Origin: Corinectria fuckeliana
Taxonomy: Eukaryota > Ascomycota > Sordariomycetes > Hypocreales > Nectriaceae
Length of the DNA stretch: 64,000 bases
Reading direction: 5' to 3'
Assembly (NCBI GenBank): GCA_019137255.1
Contig: WPDH01000223.1
Location: 124,001 to 188,000 of the forward strand
Shown: piece by piece, positions 1-10,029 of the stretch
Numbering within the stretch: position 1 is the first letter of the stretch
Layout of the letters: every line of letters begins with the position of its first letter
The notes under the pieces: generated by a model
Seen by the model: the letters and a program-made list of their open reading frames with translations, nothing else
Database searches by the model: none
Told to the model about the DNA's origin: nothing
Position numbers and translations under genes: made by a program

Positions 1-159
1 TTGGTAAAACCAAAAGCTCGCTTAAAGAGTCAAAATGCACTGGTATCGTAGCGTGTCGCCAAAGTATACAACGGAAATCTGTCAGTCAGTGTATGCCACT
101 TTCAACAAAACCCAACGGCGTTAACCTATGGTTAATCCCTTCCAATCCCTCCCAATTCT

Positions 160-2928
160 TCAAATGAAGGCCTTGAAGCTGCCTGTGTCTGAGATCTTTC
201 CTGAATCTTCTCGTTTCCATCTTGACGATGGCGTCTCTCCTACTCTCGACCCACGGCTCTCAGCATTGCCTAGCAACACCTCGCTTCTCAGCGAGTACCC
301 GCTGGTCGGCTGGGCTAGTCCTCCTTGCTGTGATGACACCGAGCCCCGAATGCTTGTCCTGGTGTCTCCCCACTCGCTCGGCGACATGAGCTCCTCCGCG
401 CTCGTCCTCTCTCCGGGTTGGGCCCCTTCCCGGCCACTCAACGCCGGGCCGGGCCGTGCCGGATGGAATGGCGCCTCCGCTACAAGTTCGCGGTACGAAT
501 TGTTGGTGTTCTCGCGCTGCTGCCTGAGCACTCGCCAGTTCTCCATCGACCCAAATGACGGATCGGTCCGGAAGCTTTTGCGGGACAAACTTGATCCCTC
601 CGTGTCATACCATGCGCCACGATTGCTGCTTTGCCGACTCAACCATTGCTGGCTTGCCAGTCGTGCTATATCTGGCCGCCTCATCTCCGGGACATCCTCT
701 GTGGCCTCTTCCAGAAGCGTCGTCCCGTCCGCAGTTGCTGGTCGCTTACCCAAGCTAGCATCCGACGGCCTTTTGCTAAACAGTCCCGTCATCAGCCGTG
801 GACTGGATTGATGCGAGGACGAAAAGGCTAATGAGGCGCTGTCTTGGGCTGAAGAGTAAAAGGCAGACGGGTCTCGTGGTCGGTTGAGCTCCGCTCTCAT
901 CGCGCTAACATCGCTGTGCCTCATATTGGGCAGGTCGTCTATGGACGGGATCGTGAGGTCAAGGCCGCTCCGGAACGAAGTTCCTGAGTCCGATAGAAAG
1001 GCCGGTGGGGGCAATAGTTGCTGAGTTGACTCAGAGAATGTGGTGTCTGATCCTTGGCTTCTCGACGACGCCTGGCTTCGCCGAGCCGTTGCTGTCGCTG
1101 TTGCGGTCCCCACCGTATACCACGATTGTCGCCCCTCTGTTGCAGTTGCTGTCACCGGTCTGCTACCCGCACGTGTTACTGGACGGGTCAGATCATCTGC
1201 CGTGAATCGTGCCGGGACTTTAGGCGTCGGCAAGAAAGCCAGGCTCGGGGACGACCTTGGGCTGCTCATAGATACCGTCTCTGAATCGTCTCCTCTTGCC
1301 GTGCGGTAGAGAAGCGCTTCCGTTGGCACACGGTTCCCGTTCTTTTCACTCTCATGTATGGAAGGATCACTCCCGTTGATACGCAGGCTTTCGAGCACTG
1401 GGCCCGAGATTTTTCTGCGGAAGTTGCTTGATAAGTAGTTTCGCCGAGACCTGCGGCGGCGAACGATGCAGCAAACAAGCAGCATGACAAGGATAGAGAC
1501 AAACAGAATCGGCAAGATAGTCGCGAGGAGGATTGCGGTAGTAGACAACCTGTTATGGAAGTCTGATGGAACCCCTTCAGCCGACGAAGTAGGTTCGCTG
1601 GGTTGCGTGGATGTGGAAGTTGCTGAAGCGGATGTTTTGGATGCCGAAGAGGCCGTTGCGGTAGAGGCCAGGACCTTTACGTTGAGGATCTCAGTCTCCT
1701 CTAGGTCGGACGTCTTGGATGATGCCGCGAGAGATATCTTGAGCTTGCCAGTTTCTGACTTGGGGACTTTGCCGGTGATGTTGAAGCCATCGAGTTTGAG
1801 CCAATTCCTTTGAGGGATTACGGTCATCTTGAGGTTGACTTCACTGGGGTCCCAAAAGTATGACTCAAGGTCGATGCTAGCCTCTTCTCCAGCCCGAATG
1901 CTGATGTCGTCAAAGGTCGAGCGAAACAGACGTGTAGCAACGTTGACAATAGCCACGATACTCAGTGTGTCCGAGTACGAGTCCTGAAAGTTGATAGTGA
2001 AGTTGGTCGAGTGATCCTCGTCCTGCTTAGGAGTCCCCTCAATTGTCCAGGTCTGATTGTTCAGGGATAGCCAATCCGGCATGCCGTCGGTCGAAATTGT
2101 AACTTCACTTGGCTGAGCCGATTTTTTGTCGAGTTTGATCTCGCCCAGTAATCCATCGTAACTGAGCTTCTTCCCCCGCGTGGTATTCAGCATGATGATT
2201 GGGCTGTCCGAGCTCAGCTTGTGGCTCCCCACCACAATGGAGAAGGGAATAGACGCGGCCGAGAAGCCCACAATGTCGGAAGCGATTATCTTGAAACCAA
2301 ATGTCTGCGGAGGTTGGATGAGAGACTCGAAAGGTGGTGTTTTGCCGCTAAAGGTCAAGCCGTCGGAGCTAAACTTCACCCAGGATGGAAGAGGGCTACT
2401 ATCCTCAGAGCTAGCATAGTAGTTGATCATGTCGGCCTGATAGCTGAAGGTGTCGGGGTCGAACGAGAATGAGAATTCCTTGGATGGATAGAGCAGTAGT
2501 GATGAGGGAGCCGAATAATCGCCCAGGCTTTCGATCTGGTCTTTGAGAGGTATCCTGATCGTAGGGGCCTTGTTTCTCGAGATTACGAGGGTTGCGTTGA
2601 GAGTGGATGAACCGGAACCGTCGTTGGCAATGATCTCGACAGTCTGGCCGACAACATCGCCCGAGGGAATATTCTTGTCAGTCGGTGTCCCGTAGAGGCG
2701 GCCATCTTTGCTGTTAATGGACAGCCATTTAGGGGCATCCCCTAAAGAGTAGGAGATGTCGGAGTCGGTGTCGGATCTGAAAGTGTATTGCGAGAAGGTG
2801 TATGAGAAAGGCTCGTCTACTCGAGCCACGGGCGGCAGCTGGGAGTTGAGCGGAAAGTTGACGGTGGGCTCACCACTCGCCAGGCTGATGAGGTGTAGAG
2901 CGGCAAATAGTATCACAAGAGGGGCCAT
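160..2928 (-). CDS. AXL2: Axl2-like cadherin-type polarity/septation membrane protein
   Basis: A 922-residue single-exon type I membrane protein. The start at 2928 was chosen because the Met is followed directly by a signal peptide (MAPLVILFAALHLISLASG). The frame stays open upstream to 3255, but that part is not secretory-like. The ectodomain (about 20-455) has repeated dystroglycan-type cadherin-like (CADG) modules, with recurring patterns such as 'PSWVKFSSDGLTFSGKTP', 'PDWLSLNNQTWTIEGTP' and 'RNWLKLDGFNITGKVP'. A Ser/Thr-rich stem, one transmembrane helix (about 463-485, ILPILFVSILVMLLVCCIV) and an RRRRSRR stop-transfer cluster follow. The remaining ~430 residues form a Ser/Arg-rich cytoplasmic tail. 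In yeast Axl2 marks axial bud sites; in filamentous fungi it works with Bud4/septins at septa and conidiophores. Family assignment is firm; the specific role is inferred. Confidence 0.9.
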   Translation of the reverse strand: MAPLVILFAALHLISLASGEPTVNFPLNSQLPPVARVDEPFSYTFSQYTFRSDTDSDISYSLGDAPKWLSINSKDGRLYGTPTDKNIPSGDVVGQTVEIIANDGSGSSTLNATLVISRNKAPTIRIPLKDQIESLGDYSAPSSLLLYPSKEFSFSFDPDTFSYQADMINYYASSEDSSPLPSWVKFSSDGLTFSGKTPPFESLIQPPQTFGFKIIASDIVGFSAASIPFSIVVGSHKLSSDSPIIMLNTTRGKKLSYDGLLGEIKLDKKSAQPSEVTISTDGMPDWLSLNNQTWTIEGTPKQDEDHSTNFTINFQDSYSDTLSIVAIVNVATRLFRSTFDDISIRAGEEASIDLESYFWDPSEVNLKMTVIPQRNWLKLDGFNITGKVPKSETGKLKISLAASSKTSDLEETEILNVKVLASTATASSASKTSASATSTSTQPSEPTSSAEGVPSDFHNRLSTTAILLATILPILFVSILVMLLVCCIVRRRRSRRNYLSSNFRRKISGPVLESLRINGSDPSIHESEKNGNRVPTEALLYRTARGDDSETVSMSSPRSSPSLAFLPTPKVPARFTADDLTRPVTRAGSRPVTATATEGRQSWYTVGTATATATARRSQASSRSQGSDTTFSESTQQLLPPPAFLSDSGTSFRSGLDLTIPSIDDLPNMRHSDVSAMRAELNRPRDPSAFYSSAQDSASLAFSSSHQSSPRLMTGLFSKRPSDASLGKRPATADGTTLLEEATEDVPEMRRPDIARLASQQWLSRQSSNRGAWYDTEGSSLSRKSFRTDPSFGSMENWRVLRQQRENTNNSYRELVAEAPFHPARPGPALSGREGAQPGERTSAEELMSPSEWGDTRTSIRGSVSSQQGGLAQPTSGYSLRSEVLLGNAESRGSRVGETPSSRWKREDSGKISDTGSFKAFI

Positions 2929-4637
2929 GATAGCACGATATCGTGCAGTCGAGCGCTTGATGGGTGAAGTTGTAATGGATTCAAGACGCCATCCAACGTA
3001 AGCAGACGATAGACACAGTGGAAGAGTAAGAAAGGAAGAACATGAGAAAGAATCAAGACGGAGAAGGCTACGATATTGTGCGAGGCGTACCAAGGCATAT
3101 TTCCACAGATATCCCGATGGCTGGCTCGATAGCGACTTGCTACCGAGAAATACCGCGCCCTTCATTCCTGGACAATCGCTCCACCAGGCCATTGTTGGAT
3201 GACGGGACAGGGACCAGCGAGACTGGGCGAATGGTGCGCAGGTGCACAAGTCCATAGCAATCAGAGGCGATCTGTCTCAGTTTGAGGCGGCGCCGATGGT
3301 ACCGGTAGGAGCGATGTGGCGGGAGAGAGCGCATGAGCGCTCGGCCGAGGCTGGCATCGGGGTGATCGCATTCCTGAGGGAGGCCGCCCCTCGGCTACAC
3401 TATATGGATAATTGTGAGTCGTGAGGGGTAGAACAGCCCCGTTGTAAAACCTGAGGGTGATAGTGTGGAGGAGCAGGAGGGATTCATTGAAAGTAGAAGT
3501 CCAGTACTGACGGTATCGCCAGTGAGGATTGGCATCATCAAGGGCAGAAGTCGATGGTTTGATGGAGTCGTGGTCCACTGGTGGATGAAAACGATGGGCC
3601 TTGCCTAAATGAGTCAAGGGCCGAATATTGGAAGGAGCGTTCCCCAAGGCCACAGTCGTTACAACTTGTTGCCGTTGGAGCCTCCTCCGCCGCACCTGCC
3701 CTGTGGTAGCCATTCGTTCATCCAGCTCGATAAGCTGCTCCACGAACCTGGGCGAGTGCGGCAGGAACCCTTATCATCACCGTACAGTGGGGTGCAAAAA
3801 GTTTGAGCCCGTTTTCAAGTACTGAAAGTGGACACTAACCTAATCAAGTAATAGACACGTACTGAAATTTCTCGGCACGTGACTAGTGACTTAAAGAGGG
3901 TTCAAATCTTCTGCATCCCACTGTACGACCCTGGGGTTTTACGTGCTCGCTATTAGTCTCTAAAGGGAGCCAACCAATAGAGGACTGTCTCCTCCTTTGG
4001 AGCTAAGGAGACACAAGGGCGAAGATCCCCAAAAACGGCGGTCCATAGGAGTCTGGATTGCATCAGCAGCAAGAAGAAAGAGGAGTTCCCAGCTATAGCC
4101 GCGCGCAGCAAACAAGACGTACATGAAGAGGCGGTAAAGGTAGAAGCTTTTGAGGCCATTGGTAGTACTCAGGCATAGAAGCAGAAGTAGCACAGGCTGC
4201 ACTGCCAGTTTTGAGATATCTTAACCCCACCCGGTTGGCTCTGCCATGGTCTCAAAGTTGCTCAAAGTTGATAGATTAGGTAGCGGCGATAGCGGGAAGG
4301 AGCGAAGTTATCCAAAGTAGACGAGGCCGTTGTTCGCTTCCATTGCCGCCATCACAGGCTTTATCCACCACAATCTTTCCTTCATCCTTCTGCACGCTTT
4401 CAGATCTTCCATAAACTTTCACCTCGCAACCGCCTATCTGTCCCTGCGCATCTTCCTACTCCCTCAACACCTAAATCTGACGTTCACTCTCGACAGTCAT
4501 CCTCGCCATAATCACCACACCCATACCCTAGGTAGGTAGTCTTCCTCCAGTCTCTCTGTCTCCGTCTCCGTCGTCGGCAGACAGTCCGTCAACGCCCAAC
4601 CCCACCAAAAACACCACTCTCGTGGCACTCGCCAACG
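2929..4637. other. Intergenic region between AXL2 and EFM6
   Basis: Divergent 5' regions of AXL2 and EFM6. It holds a 139-bp TA-flanked inverted-repeat element (listed separately). A stretch at about 3926-4210 resembles no gene I recognise and could be an older relic. About 4370-4630 is pyrimidine-rich and looks like the EFM6 leader. No convincing coding exon was seen. Confidence 0.6.
3785..3923. mobile_element. MITE with Tc1/mariner-type (impala-like) inverted ends
   Basis: The left end begins CAGTGGGGTGCAAAAAG and the right end, read on the other strand, begins CAGTGGGATGCAGAAG. Over the first 26 bp the two ends differ at 5 positions (8, 13, 16, 17 and 23), all of them G/A transitions. A TA dinucleotide sits immediately outside each end (3783-3784 and 3924-3925), the expected Tc1/mariner target duplication. 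The 139-bp interior has no open frame, so this is a non-autonomous miniature element. From memory the ends resemble those of the Fusarium impala family; that link needs a search. Confidence 0.75.
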
Positions 4638-5631
4638 ATGAACAGTCCGCCTCTATCGCCCTTGTTGGATCCAGTCACCATCAGTGAGGATCTCACCCCG
4701 CTACCCACCCTCAAATCCATCGGTGTAGCGCGCGTCGACTTCGACGGCGCTCTTTCGCAGCCGCTCCAGCTACGGGAGGATGTGAGGTCCGGATGTGGTG
4801 GACAGACATGGCCAGCTGGCATGCTTCTCGGCAAGCACATATTACGGTACCACCGAGATCGTCTCAAGAGTGCGCGAATGTTAGTTCTGCCTTCCTTCCC
4901 CGACCCCGCTTAGTGACTCAACATGTCCCGTGCTGTCCTCGTCGTTGCATATATCGTTGCCGCCGCGAACCATGCAGGAGGCGTCGATGTGCTGACCGGT
5001 AGTCTCAGACTGGAGCTTGGCGCGGGAGGCGGTCTGGTCGGGCTTGCTGTGGCCCTCGAATGCGAGCTGCAGAACCCGTTACTGGTGACGGACCAGAATG
5101 AAATGCTGGAGCTGATGCAGCACAACATAAAGTTGAATCAGCTCGGAGCCAAGGCCCAAGCCATGGTCCTAAATTGGTACGTTCCTATTCGTCCACCCAT
5201 GTCACTCTGGCTCCCCGTTGCGAGACGCTTGACTAATGCTACCTTCTCCACGTTCTAGGGGCGAGCCTTTACCGGCCACTGTGTTAGAGCAGAAGCCTGA
5301 TGTGATCTTAGCAGGCGAGTGCGTATACTTTGAGCCGGCGTTCCCGCTCTTGATGGCAACGCTGAAGGCCTTGCTAGAGCTCAACCCGGCGGCCACTGTA
5401 TACTTCTGCTTCAAGAAGAGGAGACGAGCAGACATGCACTTCGTCAAGATGGCCAAGAAGGCGTTCCAGGTGGAAGAGATCTTTGACGAGGACCGACCAG
5501 TGTTCCAGCGCCTGGGCCTCTTCCTCTTCTCCTTTGCCAGCCGCACAGGCCAGCAGAAAACGAGGAAGGAAAATGGCATCACCCAACTGGCGATGAATGG
5601 TGATAGTAGAATACAAAGTGTTTCGGCTTGA
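4638..5631 (+). CDS. EFM6: Protein-lysine N-methyltransferase EFM6 (METTL21-like)
   Basis: Three exons, 4638-4879, 5009-5176 and 5259-5631, give 260 residues. Donors are GTTAGT and GTACGT, with a GCTGAC branch point before the first acceptor. The first junction creates the SAM-binding motif I (ILELGAGGGLVGLAVALEC) and the second restores LNWGEPLP. Further family marks are 'VTDQNEMLELMQHNIKLN' (acidic residue binding the SAM ribose), 'ILAGECVYFEPAFPLL' and the 'FKKRRRADMHFVK' signature. Yeast Efm6 (246 aa) is a cytosolic enzyme that monomethylates a lysine of translation elongation factor eEF1A. Length and motifs match this subfamily better than EFM2-5. The ATG at 4638 follows a pyrimidine-rich leader and the N-terminus has no targeting signal. 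Confidence 0.88.
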
Positions 5632-8288
5632 CGCTACTTCCATCGACCATCTGATATACTCGCCCGTTTTGGGGATGCTGTGCGCAGATACACCTCCTCC
5701 CTACAAAAACACAAGTCCGGGCGAGTTCATGGCGGCGGTTAGGCACAAGCTCAAATCCAAGTTCCCGGGACGAATGTTTCAGCAACCAACAATAATCTTT
5801 GGACAACCTTGTGACAGCGGTTATTAGGCACGAGCCGAGTGAAAGGATGACAGCCAAGCACAAACCAACAGCAGGACGCAACGTGGTTGTCCTCCACTTC
5901 TCCATCCAATTGATCCTCCGATCAACCCTTCCGGCCGCAGGCGCCCGACCAACCAGCTGTCAATGGGAATAATGAACAGGACCAGTGGCTTGGCACCCTG
6001 GGGTTGGGCGTGCACACGAAACTGAGTGTTGTGTCAACAACAGAGGGAGTCCGCGTGATGATAGAGGCAGCCATCACCGGAACCTCCTGCTCGCCGGCCG
6101 CCTGGCACTATTTCCGACAGAACTCTCGATGGCAAGTTCGTGGCGTCTCTCCGCGCTTAGCTTACGGCAGGGGATGTACCTGGAATAGGGGCTGTGCAGA
6201 GAAAGGGACCAGGCGGCGCCCGTATTCTTCACGCATCGTGTATTGGCTGGGTACGGAGCAATGCGGTACGAAGTACGAAGTACACTCCCGATTACATATG
6301 TCCTTGGAAGGCCTGGATGGGACGTGGGCAGGAGACCGGTTGGTCCGTTTCCCTGGAGAATGCTGGAATGGAGGGGGGCGGATTGGGTGGCGGGAAGGAT
6401 GGGAGAGTCCGCACCCTTCACCCTTCACTCGCTCAACATGCCACCGATGGACGGCACCGTCTCGACTCGACGTGAACGGATTCGAGTCGCCAGCCTGTGT
6501 GTAGGCTCCGGTCCTGCAGCACTAACTACCGATATGCTGTGGTATTACAGTAATGTTTTACGGTCCCACATGCTTTACTACGGAGTGACCGGCCACACAC
6601 CGCGTCTCGGAGGGTGAAAACATCGATGCAGCCGACGAAAATAAAGACATTTTCTTCCATCCCCTGCCGCCGGCCGCCCCAAGCCCTCCCCGCTAGCTGT
6701 CGGGGGGCTGTGAGGTGGCATGGACCGTAGCAGTGGTGAGTGCCCGGTCGGTTGGAGCCAGCCAGCAAGCACCTGGAGTTCCGTTTCATGGGCTCTCCAC
6801 ACCCCAACTCCACCACCGTCCGTATCCACGGTGGATCTCACCAGCTCACCACCACCCACGGACCACCACCACCAGCCAGCTAGCCAGCCAGCCAGCTTTC
6901 TTTGCCAGCCCCTTGCAGAACGAACATCTTGGTTTGGATTGGCCTCATCGATTCCTAGGACTTCTGAGAACTCAGAAATCCCGCTGTGGCCCAGGCACCT
7001 GAGGCAGCCCATTGGGCGCCCCTCGGACGGACAACGGTCCGGTACCTTACATCCAAACCCGGAGGCTGACAACACATCCAATCATGACGAGACGAGATGA
7101 CAGAAGATGCTTTTCGTCGGACCACCTGCATGACCTCGGGCCTTTCACTTACCTTTCTCGCACATTTTGAAACCCAAGGAAGCACGTCTGGTTCGCTGGA
7201 TGGCTTGCAGACAGACAGACAACCGGAGTCTCTCGTCATTCTGGCCTCTCAAGCTCTGCACTGCAGCCCAGCACGTTATTGCAACTCCCCAATGGTGCCA
7301 CGGACAGCCCCTAGACGCAGTCACCCTTCATCGCCATGGCCCCCTGGTCGCTCCCCTCGCTAGGCCCTCCCTTGGCCCCCTTCCACCTGCTTGGCTTCGG
7401 CGCTCCGGTAGATCCTAATGCTGCATGGAGCCTACGCCTTTGGACGAATAGCAGCGCAATATTGCCAAGACCTGCCGTGTCCTCGGTCCTCCTCCCTCCC
7501 ACCTCTAAAGGAAAAACGGGGCTGGATTGCCCTAGCTGGCTGAAAAAACCACGCGCGGCCCCGTCCTGCTCGGATACGTACCGTCAGGGGCCGGGATGAC
7601 TTTGCCGGGGTTGTGAACGAATCTACCCATCTAGGAAGGTATCTGGGTACTTTGTGCACCGCAAGGTGCCCGTGCCTGAGGTGAGGTAGTATGTACCTCG
7701 TACGGGCTGCTATGTACATCCCCAATGTCGACGCGATCGCCAACAAAGGGACGCACAAACCTGTCTCCCCTTTCCTGCTCCAGCCCAAGCCCTGACTGGA
7801 GTAGACTAGTGGAAGCGGAGAACCAAGGCGAATTGTTCGTTTGTGACCCGTCCTATCCCTTGTTAGCTTCGCTGGGCTCCCTCGCCAGAAGCCCAGCGTC
7901 GATGCTTGCGGCGAGGCGTATATCATATTAGAACCGTCTCCTCCTCCCTTGAGCAGTCCCCCGTCCCGCTTGTCTTGTTTCCTCACCCACGGACTCGTTC
8001 AAGTTCAAACACCATTCCTTCCCTCCCGAGCAGGACTCCCACTCTCCCTCCCTCCCTCTCTATCTCCAAGCATATACACTCTCTCAAGCTTCGAGACAGT
8101 ATCATCCACTCCTTTTCAAACCATCGTCTTTACGTAGCAAGGTCCTTCCTGTTGAACAGACCCTTGCCTACTCGCTCATTGTCCTTTTACATTGTGCCTC
8201 TTGCACCCAACTGAGATACCCTCCTGTCTCTACGAAGACAAATATCACCAGAACAGACAAACAAGAAAACAAACCCACATCCTTAAAC
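5632..8288. other. Long gene-free region upstream of the DPBB secreted protein
   Basis: No coding exon recognised in 2.6 kb. It contains a (CCAG)-type tetranucleotide tract at about 6868-6898, several short 'TACGAAGTAC/GTAC'-type repeats near 6260-6285 and 7690-7720, and a strongly pyrimidine-rich stretch from about 7940 to 8090 that is probably the promoter or leader of the next gene. The size suggests a complex promoter, as is common for regulated secreted-protein genes. Confidence 0.5.
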
Positions 8289-9230
8289 ATGAAGTCCTTC
8301 GCTATCGCTTCGGCCTTCCTTGCGGCTGCTGCCGTCGCCCAGCCCCACGGCAACAACCATCACCGCCGTCATCACGAGCAGCACGAGAAGCGCGCCCTCG
8401 TCACCGAGGTCGAGTGGGTGACGGAGACCCAGTACGTCACCAAGCTTGTCGACAGCACCACCACCGTTTGGGTCACTCCCGGCGAGGAGCAGCCTGAGCC
8501 TACGTCGACCACCACCGACAACGCCTACTTCATCGAGACTTCCGCGTCTCCCAAGCACAAGAAGAAGAAGACTACGACCACCACCTCTACCACCTCCACC
8601 TCGGAGTACGTTGCGCCTGAGCCCACCACCACTAGCACTTCGTCCGTCTACGTCCCTCCCACTACTTCAACTACCTTTGCCACCTCGACTTCCGTCTATG
8701 TTGCTCCTAAGGAGACCTCCACCTCCAGTCCTGTGCCTGAGTCCAGCACTTCAGAGTACGTCGAGCCTGAGCCTACCACCACCAGCTCCGTTTATGTCGC
8801 TCCCACCACCTCCGTCTACGTTGCTCCCACCACTACCTCTGCCGCCCCTGTCGCGACCACCTCCGCGGCTTCTGACTACGGAGAAGAGTCCAGCGGTGGC
8901 GGTAGCAGCAGCTCCTACAGCGGCGAAATCACCTTCTACGACCTCGGCCCGAACGCCTGTGGTGGAACCGCTGCGGGTGAGGACTACTCCACCAACCTCG
9001 TTGCCATTTCTCACGCGATCATGGGCGACGGCCCTACCCTTGAGTCTAACCCATACTGCGGCAAGACCATCACTATCAAGGCCAATGGCAAGACTACCAC
9101 CGCTACTGTCAGGGACAAGTGCATGGGCTGCGCTGAGGGCGACATTGACGTCTCCATGAAGATCTTCACCCAGCTCTTTGGTGGCCTCGATGAGGGCCGT
9201 GTCTCCGGTATTGAGTGGTGGTTCAACTAG
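8289..9230 (+). CDS. Secreted DPBB (expansin/RlpA-like) protein with Ser/Thr stalk
   Basis: A 313-residue single-exon protein. The signal peptide is MKSFAIASAFLAAAAVAQ. A His-rich segment follows (HGNNHHRRHHEQHEKR) and ends in a Lys-Arg site expected to be cut by Kex2. The middle (about 60-205) is Ser/Thr/Pro-rich with loose repeats of 'SVYVAPTT' and 'EYVEPEPTTT', so heavily O-glycosylated. The C-terminal ~100 residues form a double-psi beta-barrel of the RlpA/barwin/expansin-like family, beginning 'GEITFYDLGPNACGG', with conserved Cys ('NPYCGKTITI', 'VRDKCMGCAEGDIDVS') and ending 'GRVSGIEWWFN'. Related fungal proteins (Asp f 7-like) are cell-wall or secreted proteins. Binding to wall polysaccharide is inferred; catalysis is not implied. 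Confidence 0.88.
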   Translation: MKSFAIASAFLAAAAVAQPHGNNHHRRHHEQHEKRALVTEVEWVTETQYVTKLVDSTTTVWVTPGEEQPEPTSTTTDNAYFIETSASPKHKKKKTTTTTSTTSTSEYVAPEPTTTSTSSVYVPPTTSTTFATSTSVYVAPKETSTSSPVPESSTSEYVEPEPTTTSSVYVAPTTSVYVAPTTTSAAPVATTSAASDYGEESSGGGSSSSYSGEITFYDLGPNACGGTAAGEDYSTNLVAISHAIMGDGPTLESNPYCGKTITIKANGKTTTATVRDKCMGCAEGDIDVSMKIFTQLFGGLDEGRVSGIEWWFN

Positions 9231-10029
9231 AGCACTAACAAAAGCCAACAACGTGCTTGATTTCTTGTCATGCACGAAGCTCTGAAGAGAAGGCGACAAA
9301 CCTATGAATATCTGGACAGCGCGTGTATCAGAAGCTCCATGAGTGTCTGTTCTTGTGCGTCCCGATACGAAATAGCTTCTTTCAGTTATGACTGCTGTAC
9401 CTTTGGGTTTTTTATAACATGATTCGGGATGCTATACCCCTCGAAGGAGCAGGGATTTGGCAGAAACGGATGGCCTTGGGATTATAAATCACGGACGACA
9501 CCCCTGGATATGGGTGTTTAGATTCCCTCAGGCTGATGGGACTTTTTTGGGGTTTGGGTTCGATTCGCTTCACTTGTACATAACTTTCAGAGCTGTTTGA
9601 TAGAAACCAATTGGACCTACCAAGTGGACTTGTTACTTGCTGCAACTCTCGACCCTGGGCTACGCGAGTCGTGCCATTAGATGTATACCGAGTGATACTC
9701 TCCCCCTCGTTCAAGATTACTTTACGAAGTACGTAACAGACTAGTCTAATTACTTCCCGCAATACAGAATGACGAAATGACTAAAAGCAGCATCGAATCT
9801 CCCCCAGTCAAGCCCAGTGCGCAAGTGAGTGCGCTTTAATGAAGGCCATTAAAACGTCATTTCCCGATGTCCCCGTGAGCTGTCAGCTCGGACCGCTAAT
9901 GAAGGGGCATGAACATGTATAGTATTTGCTGACGTGAATTCGAATGCGCTCCTAAATTATCCTCCCGAAGAGTCAACTGAGACTAGCCACTTCCAGGCCA
10001 TGCATGCAGGTAGGCCACCACTATAACTA
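9231..10029. other. Intergenic region, convergent 3' ends
   Basis: Lies between the stop of the DPBB gene and the stop of CCZ1, so it should hold both 3' UTRs and terminators. It is AT-richer than the flanking genes. No coding exon or repeat was recognised. Confidence 0.5.

Noticed and set aside
2929..3255. N-terminal extension of AXL2 to the first codon of the open frame
   Set aside because: It would bury the signal peptide behind 109 residues without secretory character.
3261..3743. 160-codon minus-strand frame upstream of AXL2
   Set aside because: No domain or targeting signal; more likely part of the AXL2 leader/promoter.
3895..3915. GTTCAAATC-like T-loop suggesting a tRNA
   Set aside because: It is part of the right inverted repeat of the MITE, and no cloverleaf arms or acceptor stem can be drawn around it. 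No other tRNA-like segment was found by eye in the window.
3926..4210. Possible older transposon remnant next to the MITE
   Set aside because: Translations in all frames are broken and I could not match them to a transposase with any confidence.
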